Shown: piece after piece, positions 1-8,915 of the stretch | Layout of the letters: each line of letters starts with the position of its first letter | How positions within the stretch are numbered: position 1 is the stretch's first letter | Origin: Rostrohypoxylon terebratum | Lineage: Eukaryota; Ascomycota; Sordariomycetes; Xylariales; Hypoxylaceae | Assembly: GCA_022497145.1 (NCBI GenBank) | Contig: MU386037.1 | Location: 1-35,857, forward strand | DNA length: 35,857 nt | Reading direction: 5' to 3' | Made by a program: the position numbers and the translations under genes | Notes under the pieces: model-generated | What the model saw: only the letters and a program-made list of their open reading frames with translations | Database searches by the model: none | Told to the model about the DNA's origin: nothing

Positions 1-988
1 ATTCTTCATTTTCAAAGATTTAATCTAAAATTTGGTGGTGTAGGAAACAAAAATCTAACGTAGGTTGTAGCGGTGAGAGTGTTGCAAAAGGGGGTTCGTT
101 GCAAAAGTGGGTCATGGCGGTTAATGAGTTAATGATGACCAGGTTGTCATGGTATTTTTATATGTCATAGGTTAAGTTCCGGGGAGTGAGGGAAAAGGAG
201 GTAGGATAGCACCGCAAATCTGTGTATCTTTAAATAGATAAGTATACCTATACTCGTATCTGCATCGGATATTAAGTGTCATGTCAGGAGTCACTACCTA
301 CTCTCGACAGGTTGTGATGTGAGATGAAATGGCACGGTAGAAGGTAAGCAATAGCTATCAGTTGATGCTCCGGGTCTGTTGCCCTTGAGGGTGCCCCTTA
401 GTCTAGTGTTCAGGATATCTGCCACAGAAGCTATCTACCTAGTCACAGTAAATGTCCACGCCACTCTGTTTTACCCCGTCAGGGGTGGGTGTGAAAGTAA
501 CACGACTGTTACGCCGGGGCTGACATCACATTATAAGAGAGTGGCTAGCCCGGTCCCGAGATTATCAAGATTAGACCTCAGGGGGCCTATGTTGATTGAG
601 AATTTTCACCCACTTTGCCCCTATAACTCAGTAGGTACCTAGGTAAGACTGCTCTATATGGACCTACTAATATATAGGCGGGTATCTAAGCAATTATTAG
701 TTAAAACAGTATGTATGATTTTCATGTCAATATCCGGCAATGTCCTGGATACTTAGGTATGTAACTGTAAGGTCAGTGTTCAAACGGTTACAAATTACCT
801 GTCAAGCACACTTTAATCAAGAGGTCGGGAGACTCAACTCGTGAGGAAAACATATGATCTAATAGCACCACTAGCCAAACTCCTTAGGACGCTAATTTTA
901 TACAAGCAGGCAAAATTCTAACCACTCATTAAACATCATGCTTCTTAACCTTATAGCATTACTTCCATCAGGCCGGCCAATACCCTCG
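1..988. other. Intergenic, no gene recognised
   Basis: Short open frames here (for example 379-642, +) have no recognisable motif, signal peptide or splice-linked partner, and they lie in AT-rich sequence typical of the spacers in this window. A TAGGTACCTAGG-like word occurs near 632-644, one of many TACCTA/TAGGTA words in the spacers. The right part is probably the 3' flank of the leftward glycosyltransferase gene. Confidence 0.6.
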
Positions 989-2116
989 CTATCGCCCCAA
1001 GTCATTCTGCAAAAAGTCTCTGACGAGCATGTTAAACCTCGTATCGCGTTTCCTCACGATCTCGGGGGTCAGCTTGCTCAGATGCCTCTCCCAAGCCATC
1101 TGGCTCCAGGCGTGGTAAGCGAGCTGATCCTCGTAAAGACTACCTCCATTCTTGTCTATCTCCGCGGCCCATTTGCGCGCCTCATGCGAACTCAGCTGTT
1201 CGTGCATGAACTCGATATGATGCCAAGTCCAAGTGGGCCAGAAGAAAGCGTTCGGAGGCAGCGTGCAAACTTCGTCGGGGTGCTCCTGCTCCAGTTCCTT
1301 GGGAAGCACGACGCTGTGGTAGTTCCACTCCTGGGAGAGATCTGCGCCGTTGTACTCCCTGAGCCATCTTGCTATGAAAGAACTGTTCTTTCGAGCTACC
1401 ATGATGGCATTACACAGACCTCCGCGGTTTCCGCCCTCGTGGCCTAAGATGATATCACGCGGCGAGTTCAAGAGGTTGGTGAAGGGTCGGAAGCCGAAAG
1501 CATCCATGTCCATGTAAATCCCGCCCTGCTCTTGGAGCAGCTTTAGCCGGAGGATGTCGGATACGTGGGCGGCCTGCCAGGTAGCATCGGGCGAACTCTT
1601 CAGCGCCGCCATCTCTTCCGGCGAGTGATACACCAACTCGATATCGTCCTTCAAATTGCGAATCCATGGGTTCGATAAAGGGGACGCATTCGGTTCGGGC
1701 GATGGTGGGTCCGCGAGGTAGGTGTAGTGGAGCGAGATCTGGTCTGCCTTCATTCCCACAATTGCGCTCCGTATGGCCAAGTAGCAGAGGAAGTCGAAGG
1801 TGCCGGCGCTAGGCTTATTATACGGATTGCTGAGTCCATATATGAAATGGACATGATTCGGTATCGGCTCTATCTGCTCATCGGTACCGGTGTTCAATCT
1901 CGGGGTCTTGCCGTAGAGGCAGTCGAGCTCGTGTTGGGTGGGCACGAAGTCTTGTTGGACTTTCCATTGATACGCGAAGGGCAAAGTCTGCCGTACGCGA
2001 TCACCGAATTGTCTCACGGAGGGCCATAGCGGAGGGCTTAGGAGGACGAAGGTGAAGATGAGGGGGATGAGGTAATAAATTCGGCGTCTGCGTAGCAATC
2101 CCATGTCATAATGCAT
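989..2116 (-). CDS. GT32-type glycosyltransferase (DXD sugar-binding family)
   Basis: Likely a Golgi type II membrane glycosyltransferase of the Gly_transf_sug (OCH1-like, GT32) family, which transfers sugars to glycoproteins or glycolipids. Seen: a short basic N-terminus (LRRRR), one membrane anchor at about residues 11-27, then a lumenal domain. That domain has a conserved VHFIYG start, the HVSDILRLKLL helix at about 185-195, and GGIYMDMD with the metal-binding DxD at residues 203-205, followed by a GGNRGGLCNAIM segment. The frame is uninterrupted. I chose the ATG at 2116 (375 aa) because it places the basic residues directly before the anchor. An in-frame ATG at 2188 would add a low-complexity LLHLLHLL stretch encoded by a 9-bp repeat; ATG 2104 is also possible. 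It is divergent from the KTR gene at 2946. Family assignment is confident; donor and acceptor are unknown. Confidence 0.85.
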   Translation of the reverse strand: MHYDMGLLRRRRIYYLIPLIFTFVLLSPPLWPSVRQFGDRVRQTLPFAYQWKVQQDFVPTQHELDCLYGKTPRLNTGTDEQIEPIPNHVHFIYGLSNPYNKPSAGTFDFLCYLAIRSAIVGMKADQISLHYTYLADPPSPEPNASPLSNPWIRNLKDDIELVYHSPEEMAALKSSPDATWQAAHVSDILRLKLLQEQGGIYMDMDAFGFRPFTNLLNSPRDIILGHEGGNRGGLCNAIMVARKNSSFIARWLREYNGADLSQEWNYHSVVLPKELEQEHPDEVCTLPPNAFFWPTWTWHHIEFMHEQLSSHEARKWAAEIDKNGGSLYEDQLAYHAWSQMAWERHLSKLTPEIVRKRDTRFNMLVRDFLQNDLGR

Positions 2117-2945
2117 GCTGGGGGAGAGGGTTGTTGAAGGTAGGAGGTGCAGGAGGTGCAGGAGGTGACTCTCAGACGCCCTACCCAACGAGGCCGAAAA
2201 AAAGCCAACCCAGGAGACGGGTAAGCCTGAAGGTCCCTAACTAAAAACTCCAGGCTGCGGCCTCGGTGATCCCTGTAGCACGGACGCGCGCTTGCATTCA
2301 CTAGCGTCGGCTGTTGTATCTGTCAATGAAACGGTATTGTATTGTACGTGGTATCAATATCACAACTGCTAGGGAGATGAGATAAATCGTTCAATAATTA
2401 TCGTGGGATTGAAAGTCTTTGGTATTAATGTAATTGAAGCTAAAGTTGAGAAGTTCCAAGATCGAGTAACGTTGGAAGCTTAATAAGAACCGTTGAATTG
2501 TCCACCCTACCTTGCTTGCTACAAATCTGTCATACCCATCAAAGGTTGATGCATGTATCCTACGTAGTACTAGTGGGGCTATACAACTGGATCCCTGTAA
2601 AAATACATCATATGGATGGAAGGATGATGGCCAACACGCGTCGCAGACCGATAGCTGGAGCGCTGGAGTAGCCAAAATTTACCGCTGAAATAGGTGAAAT
2701 AGGGGTCCCTTAGGATCTCTTACAGTTCTAAGGTTGGGCTACACGTGCCACAAACATTATGTAAACCCCTACACTCCAAAAAATTGAAGGTAACATTTGA
2801 ACTTTGAGCTCTAATCATAATCAACAACTAAGTCGGTGTCTGTGTCGGTGGTCTCAAAATAAATAATCAAATTTGTTGATTCGAGAAATATCACTAAATG
2901 AGCTGGCCATAGTAGCCAGCCAGCATTACTCTTTTCTATAAAGGA
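2117..2945. promoter_or_regulatory. Divergent promoter region between two glycosyltransferase genes
   Basis: This roughly 830-bp spacer separates the starts of the leftward GT32 gene and the rightward KTR gene, so it must hold both promoters. A 9-bp repeat (AGGAGGTGC three times, about 2142-2167) lies in the 5' flank or extreme N-terminus of the GT32 gene. The opposite-strand frames at 2391-2675 and 2811-3419 show no family motif. No specific transcription-factor site can be named. Confidence 0.45.
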
Positions 2946-4301
2946 ATGTCGGTGCTGCATCGACTGCAGCGCCTGCGAAGGAGAAGAGGAGGATGGCTTC
3001 AGTCGCCTTTTCTTTGTGTCCTCGGTGTCGCATGCCTTCTTGAAATCGCCTTTCACGCCTCTCGCTACCGAGTACCCGTCCCACCGCGCGAACTCGACAC
3101 TCCATTCTACGAATCGTGTCAGGAACCGCCGACGACGCCGCCCGAAACCCCGCGTGAGAATGCCGCCATCGTCATGCTCGCGCGCAACCAGGAAGCCGAA
3201 AAAGCGGCCCGTTCCGTACGCAGCATCGAGCAGCGCTTCAACCGCTGGTTTCGGTACCCAATTGTGTTCCTCAACGACGAACCCTGGAGCCAAGAGTTCA
3301 TATCCCTTATGAATGCCACCACAAGCGCGCCGATTTTCTTCGAATCTGTCCCGAAGGCAGAATGGACGTTCCCAACTTGGATGGACAAGGAAGCTGCTCA
3401 AGCGAGCATAAAGAATCAAGGCGACCGCGGAATATTATATGCTGGAAAGGAGACGTATCACCATATGTGCCGCTTTTTCTCCGGGTAGGTTCGCTTGTCC
3501 CTTTGCGATGTTGTGGCTTGCTAAGACTGGCGGTGTAGGAGCTTTTATAACATCGAAGCTCTCAAGAAGTACAAGTGGTACTGGCGACTCGAACCCGACG
3601 TCGAGTTTTCCTGTTCAATTACTTACGATCCCTTTGTCGAGATGGCCCGCCATAAAAAGGTGTACGGATTTACGATTTCGCTTTGGGAAGAGAAACGGAC
3701 GTGCCCAAGTCTCTTCAGAGAAGTTTCTGACTGGAAGGAAAAACAGGGTATCCCTAGCACCACCCTCTGGAAGGCGAGTGTAGATGCGTCTTGGGCACCC
3801 TGGCCTTTCCGTAGCCTATTGAGCTGGTTCTCACACCGCGATAAGTCAGGAGACGGGTGGAACTTATGTCACTATTGGAGTAACTTCGAGATCGGCGATC
3901 TCGATTTTTTCCGCGGTCCCAAATATCAGGACCTCTACCAGCATCTAGAGCACACCGGCGGTTTTTACTTCGAGAGATGGGGTGACGCTGCAGTTCATTC
4001 ACTCGCCGTCAACATGCTCGCGGAACCCCACCAGGTGCACCATTTTGCTGATATTGGATATCGCCACGATTGGTACTATCAATGTCCAGCTAACGCACCT
4101 GAAGGCCAATTACCAGAGTCGAAAGCGTTAAATGAGGTTAAAAATACCTGGGCCACCGAGATTCCAGGTGGTATGGGCTGTCGCTGTGATTGCGACGGCC
4201 GTCGAAATCGGAATCACGCTACTTATTGCTTGAATAAACTAAAGGCACCGAATACGGCACATCGACCTTGGTCTACATGGTTCCTCAGCTTTATCTTCTA
4301 G
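2946..4301 (+). CDS. KTR/Kre2/Mnt1-family alpha-1,2-mannosyltransferase (GT15)
   Basis: A Golgi type II mannosyltransferase that adds alpha-1,2-mannose from GDP-mannose to O- and N-glycans. The model has two exons, 2946-3484 and 3539-4301, with a 54-nt intron (GTAGGT...TAG), giving 433 aa. Splicing restores the family hallmark YNIEALKKYKWYWRLEPDVEF across the junction (residues 183-203), with the EPDVEF metal and donor site at 198-203. The second signature, NLCHYWSNFEI, has the conserved catalytic-region Glu at about residue 297, and FERWGDAAVHSLA with DIGYRHDWYYQCP follows. An N-terminal basic stretch (RLRRRRGG) precedes one membrane anchor at about 21-38. Family length is usually 390-450 aa, so the gene looks complete. 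The unspliced reading stops at 3486-3488 inside the intron. Individual acceptor specificity cannot be told from sequence. Confidence 0.95.
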
Positions 4302-5356
4302 GATAAGACTCAACTAATATACGACTACACATTTTTGGATAAGCCTCAAGAAACGCTTGCTCTGATTACCTGGCTCCTATCTATACGACAAGGCCGGCAT
4401 ACAGATGAACAGAGCGCCGAAGCCATCCTTCTTGAATAATGCTGATGAACCATAGGAATGTCCTCCGTTATCCCGACGTGATCGTCGGATTTGGGTTTGC
4501 TCACAATAATTTAGGTATCAGTAGATATCATTTAGATGAGTAAGAACCACTTCGAGACCTGGAGGGATAGGATTATATAGCTGAATATCAAGACAGCATA
4601 CCATATTTGAGACGATACATACCTATCATAATGAATATAAACTGATATGACGACAAATTAGTCTACCTTCTGTCGTTCAATTGTCGATGAGCTGAGAATA
4701 CTAGTGCAGGAAATGATTCGGAACTATTTTCACGAGACTATGCGCCACTGGTAACCCAGTAGGTCCCTATTCAAACTGCCTTGCCATTAAGGAGCGAATA
4801 GCAAAGGTAGCAAATCACGAAAATCAAACTTTCTAGTATGTTCATCTTATTCGGTGTGATGTCCATTTGCTATCAACAGAACCTAACGTGCGGTGTTTCT
4901 CCTTTTCGTCAATTCGAAATGAGGATTACCCGTTGTCTCGATTTCGTATTCGATGTGCTAATGTGCGTAGTAGAATTACGAGATCGAAATGCCAAATAGT
5001 AGCGACGCAACTCAATTCCAACGCCAAACCATGCACCGTTTCCATAATCTATCCCTAGTCATGCTTCATGGCCTTGAATAAGTTGAGGTTTACTCTCTTC
5101 CGGCAGCGTTGGAATTTCCTGCCTGTAGCTGGGTATTGCCACGGTGCAAGCAGGCTGTTCGAAGACATGGATAAGGTTCTTGAAGCAAACGGTCTCCACG
5201 TCGGTCCACTCCATGACGACTTTTCAATAAAATGGCCCAACTCTTCTGTGGCGTTCGCTCGTATCAAGCTATGCTCAAGATTCCGACGTCGCGTCCGTAA
5301 AACCTGAGGCGAAGAGGCGTATCACTCGTTCCATACGAAAAACCGTTTCCGCTCGT
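4302..5356. other. Intergenic, no gene recognised
   Basis: About 1.05 kb between the convergent 3' ends of the KTR gene (+) and the Alb1-like gene (-). Overlapping short frames exist at 4867-5058 and 5068-5307 (+) and 5055-5267 (-), plus an ATG-initiated 51-codon frame on the minus strand ending near 5059. None matches a family I know and none has clear splice partners. A decayed or small lineage-specific gene near 5060-5300 cannot be excluded. Confidence 0.45.
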
Positions 5357-5786
5357 CTACGAGATATTCTCCGAATCAACCGCCATGTCTTCCTCAGCAG
5401 CCTTACTCATCTTCTCCTCAGGAACATCTGTACCCCAATCAGCCACCCATCCACCCACCCATCCATCCAGCCTTCTCCCCCTAAAAACCACGATACGTAC
5501 CTTTCATCTCGACCTCCCCCTCGGCCTCCATCTTCCGCTTCATCGCATACCCCATCTTTTTCTCGAGCTTGCGCCTGCGCTTCGCGCTCAGCGCCTTGTT
5601 CGGCCCGCTCGTAGGCAGCAAGCCCGTGCGCGCGCCGCGCTTCCGGTCCGCCTTCGCCACGCGGTTCTCCTTGGTCGAGGCGCCGCCGCCGCCCGCCGCC
5701 CGCTTCTGGTTCGCCTTGCGCGCCTTGGCCGCGCGCGCCGCTAGGCGGTTCTTCGACGGGCCGTTGGGGTTTTTGACGGATGGCAT
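5357..5786 (-). CDS. Alb1-like ribosome biogenesis protein (small basic nuclear protein)
   Basis: Probably the fungal Alb1-type factor, a small nucleo-cytoplasmic shuttling protein that works with Arx1 in pre-60S ribosome maturation. Two exons on the minus strand, 5786-5501 and 5427-5357, with a 73-nt intron (GTACGT...CTGAT...ACAG), give 118 aa. Seen: N-terminal VKNPNGPSKNRLAARAAKA, a Lys/Arg/Ala-rich body, GLLPTSGPNKALSAKRRRKLEKKMGYA at about 56-82, then KRKMEAEGEVEMK continuing after splicing into an acidic tail (DVPEEK...DMAVDSEN). Without splicing the frame would read into a short nonsense end. The acidic tail in the same phase strongly supports the second exon. Identification rests on recalled family character (size, extreme basicity, PNGPSK start), so the exact name is moderately sure. 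It is divergent from the HET gene. Confidence 0.75.
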
Positions 5787-6301
5787 TTTTCGGTCTGCGA
5801 GATATCGGCGGCGGTCAGGAAGTTAGATATGTCGGGTTTGGTTTGGGATAGAGCGGGAAGGTTGTAGGTAATACTAGGTGGAAGAGAGAAAGTTCGCAGG
5901 GTTGAAAACCGAAAATGTGAAAATAAAAATTTAGTGGGGTACACTACAGATAGCGGAAGACTTCCGCCAAGTACCCAATAATTGATGTCAGACATGTTTA
6001 CGTAATCTGCATTCTTCTGATCCTTCTGATTATGTAAGAGGGTATCTTTACCCCTATTGTGATGCGTTGGAGAAGGAGCAGAGTAAGCAGCTACTTGATC
6101 AGATTAGTAATACTTTTTGTGCTTATAATATATTCACGATCGTCTCGTCGAGAATTCAGAATCTTCATCAACAAATAAGAACTTGGTTCTATAAGTGAAA
6201 TTTCATCTTAGCTATATATGTATAATGATGTATGTTGCGAGGGGTGGGAAAACAATATGAAGGATTGTGAATAGGAAGTTTGGATAGGCATATACGTCAA
6301 A
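5787..6301. promoter_or_regulatory. Divergent promoter region of the Alb1-like and HET genes
   Basis: This 515-bp spacer lies between two outward-reading starts. It is AT-rich toward the HET gene, with TATA-like words around 6212-6222 and 6125-6132. No named binding site or repeat was seen. Confidence 0.4.
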
Positions 6302-8326
6302 ATGAGCTCAAAACCGATATCTATCACAGGAGCCCTCTGCGAGCTGTGCCGCCAATTCATCAGCGACCTCTTCTCTAGTAATTTCACTCGTCAGGATACC
6401 TACCCATCTCGTTGGCGTCCAGAGGACGAAGACTACACACCCGAGAAATCATGGGGAGACGGGTTTCACCACCATGAGACCATCGCGGCCCTCGCTGAAA
6501 GCGCCAGGACATGCGAGATTTGCGAAGTCTTACATGCGGACTTGTCGCCGTTGGACCAAGCTCTACACCAAGGCTGGCTAGGTCTGTACCCATTCTACAC
6601 ATCTAGTCGTATTGGCCCGAACAGGAATAAGGGCGTTTTCCGCGCCGGTTTCCGCAATTCCCTAGTAAAGATGCCCTTGGGAAGTATCGATATCGGGAGT
6701 ATACCGCTGCACAGCTTCCAAATATGTCGAATAGGACCGTTAAAGGTAGGCGAGAAGGTCCCTTATTTGGATACGTATCGACGATCACCTGCGGTCAAAC
6801 CCACTTTAACGCCACGGGATATCGCGGGTAAGGTAGCGAATTGGCAGCGGGAGTGTCGCGACAATCACAGGAATTGCGGCAAGGAGATACCCGACCATGA
6901 CCTTCCGACTAGGGTGATCGATCTAGGCGAAGAAGGAGCTCCGGCGTCGCATATCCGACTCTACGAATCGCACCACGAAAAAGCACCCTACGCAGCCCTC
7001 AGCCATTGTTGGGGCGGCGCCATACCCAGCATCACCCTCTCCAGCAACAAAACCGCGCGAACGCACTCCCTGCCCATCGACTCGCTGCCGCAGAATTTCA
7101 AAGACGCCATCGAGGTCACCCGGGCGCTCGGGATCAGGTACCTGTGGATCGACGCCTTGTGCATAATCCAAGACTCGAAAGCGGACTGGTTCCGCGAGGC
7201 CGGCAAGATGAGTTCCGTGTACGCCGGCGCGACGATCGTGCTCTCGGCGCTCGACTCGCCGGCCAGCACCGCGGGGTTCCTAAAGCCGGATAGAGTGCCC
7301 CTGGCTACCGTCAACGCCGAGTACGGGGTCCAGAAGGTCCTCCCGGGGCTCAACGAGTACTTGGAAGCGTGCCCCTTGGTCACCCGTGGGTGGTGCATGC
7401 AGGAGAGGCTGCTGGCGCCGAGGATCCTGCATTTTGGACGCGAACAGTTGTTTTGGGAGTGTCGCTCCCTGTTCCGGGCAGAGGACGGGCAGGAGTTTAC
7501 GGGGGATGGCGGCGCTCATGTTACGGCGTTGTTTGTGCGTACTCGGAAACGCATCGGCGTGGCGTCTGCGCGCGGCGAGCAGGTCGATTGGAAAGACTGG
7601 TATCAGTTATTGGAGGAGTATACGACGCGCCATTTCACAGTTTCGACGGATAAGTTGCCGGCGCTCGCTGGTGCCGCGAGTCTGTTCAGGAGAGCGAACG
7701 CGAAGGATGGCGCGGGCGCGACGTATATCGCCGGCCTGTGGAAGGAGGATCTAGCACGTGGTTTGCTGTGGTGTGCGCATTACTACCATGGGCCTGGGCG
7801 CAAGGTCTGGGGTATCTCGCCAACGGACCGGATATCTCAATTATCGAAACCACCGGAGAAGCGCGCGCCGAGCTGGAGTTGGGCGACGCTAGATGGCCAT
7901 TTGGACTTCTGGGCGCTGAAGATTGGCGGTTTCGTCGTCGAGGTCCTAGATGTCAAGATGAGCAAGAGCGAGAACGAACTTACGGAGGCTTTCCCGGATG
8001 GCGTGGTAAAACTCAAGGGACTGGTTGCGCAGATGTTTTATCACGCGCCGCAAGAGTCTGGATACGATGTCGGGACGTTGGCATTTCGGCAACCGGATTC
8101 TGTGAGTGATGCGTCGAATACCCTTAATGGATGTGTGATGGATTTGGATCGTCGAACACCGCGATATTGTTGGGTGTTGTTGATGGCGAAATCAAATAAC
8201 GATTGGTATTTACTCGTCCTACACAAGGTTGACGATGGATCATTTCGGAGGATAGGAATGTGTACGGCGAAAGGCGTACGGGTCGACCCGAGCAGATTCG
8301 AAACTCGAGAAGTTGAAATTGCTTAA
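6302..8326 (+). CDS. HET-domain protein (heterokaryon-incompatibility type)
   Basis: A single-exon 674-aa protein of the fungal HET family, whose characterised members trigger cell death after fusion of incompatible hyphae. Most paralogues have no known role. Seen: the core HET block begins with YAALSHCWGG at about residues 229-238, continues through LPQNFKDAIEVTRALGIRYLWIDALCIIQDS at about 263-294, and ends with MSSVYAGATIVLSAL at about 304-318. A downstream TRGWCMQERLLAPRILHFG motif follows, as is usual for this family. The N-terminal about 200 residues contain paired cysteines (CELC at 13-16 and CEIC further on) typical of HET proteins with an N-terminal Cys-rich region. No NACHT, ankyrin or WD repeats follow, so this is the stand-alone architecture. 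The first ATG is used and the frame is intact. The allelic or non-self role is inference. Confidence 0.93.
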   Translation: MSSKPISITGALCELCRQFISDLFSSNFTRQDTYPSRWRPEDEDYTPEKSWGDGFHHHETIAALAESARTCEICEVLHADLSPLDQALHQGWLGLYPFYTSSRIGPNRNKGVFRAGFRNSLVKMPLGSIDIGSIPLHSFQICRIGPLKVGEKVPYLDTYRRSPAVKPTLTPRDIAGKVANWQRECRDNHRNCGKEIPDHDLPTRVIDLGEEGAPASHIRLYESHHEKAPYAALSHCWGGAIPSITLSSNKTARTHSLPIDSLPQNFKDAIEVTRALGIRYLWIDALCIIQDSKADWFREAGKMSSVYAGATIVLSALDSPASTAGFLKPDRVPLATVNAEYGVQKVLPGLNEYLEACPLVTRGWCMQERLLAPRILHFGREQLFWECRSLFRAEDGQEFTGDGGAHVTALFVRTRKRIGVASARGEQVDWKDWYQLLEEYTTRHFTVSTDKLPALAGAASLFRRANAKDGAGATYIAGLWKEDLARGLLWCAHYYHGPGRKVWGISPTDRISQLSKPPEKRAPSWSWATLDGHLDFWALKIGGFVVEVLDVKMSKSENELTEAFPDGVVKLKGLVAQMFYHAPQESGYDVGTLAFRQPDSVSDASNTLNGCVMDLDRRTPRYCWVLLMAKSNNDWYLLVLHKVDDGSFRRIGMCTAKGVRVDPSRFETREVEIA

Positions 8327-8915
8327 GAATACAAAAGAAGAAGAAAAATATATTGACAAAAAAAATCAAGTTTGGATACGAGAAATGTAGAGGCAAGACC
8401 AAGAGAATTACGTGATGTATATAGGTCGACTTCAAGATGGGCTGTAGATGCATCACGAAGGCATAAGGGACTCAAATCAGATCAAACAAGTGGCAGAAGA
8501 CAATACCTACCAATCGTCTACAGGGCCCAGTCTCAGGTATTAGGTTCCTTGAGCTACTGCGCCTCCCTTTGTCGGATATTTCTTTGCGACTACCTTTTCA
8601 GGTCCTAGGTCTTTTACTGGATTGAACCGCCTAGGTGAATCGAACCCTAGTCCAGCCATTCCAGGGGGACATTCTGGGGTAAGTGTCGTCTCTGAGGCAT
8701 CAACCAACTTGGCCACTTGACCAACTTAGCTGAGAAGCCACCAATTGTTGATGGACAGTTGCCTCCTTACACTATATATGTTGAACCTTAGAGGTGGTTG
8801 GCTGCTGCCTGACAGCCTTGACCACCTGACGGGGATGGGTCTACGGGACGACAGCAACGGCGACAACTTTGACCATTTTACTTTTTATTGTTCGTACTGT
8901 CTAAGGGTATATCAT
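8327..8915. other. Convergent spacer with a possible tRNA-derived relic
   Basis: This spacer separates the 3' ends of the HET gene (+) and the reductase gene (-). Short frames at 8372-8608 and 8745-8972 are not convincing. The minus strand carries words resembling RNA polymerase III A and B boxes (see 8619-8715). Otherwise nothing is recognised. Confidence 0.5.
8619..8715 (-). other. tRNA-like A-box/B-box relic (degraded tRNA or SINE piece)
   Basis: On the minus strand, TGGCCAAGTTGG (8715-8704) fits the A-box consensus TRGCNNAGYNGG. GGTTCGATTC (8646-8637) and GGTTCAATCC (8628-8619) resemble B boxes. The A-to-B span (about 80 nt) would suit a tRNA with a long variable arm or an intron. However, the acceptor stem does not pair (GGTCAAG has no partner) and the T-stem pairs poorly. 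It is best read as a relic or SINE-like fragment, not a working tRNA gene. Confidence 0.2.

Noticed and set aside
379..642. 87-codon frame on the plus strand
   Set aside because: No motif, no splice partner, and composition like the surrounding spacer.
2811..3419. 202-codon minus-strand frame opposite the KTR gene
   Set aside because: It lies antisense to the strongly supported KTR exon 1 and has no family features; it is a shadow frame.
5385..5826. Arg/Ala-rich plus-strand frames
   Set aside because: They are antisense shadows of the Lys/Ala-rich Alb1-like gene.
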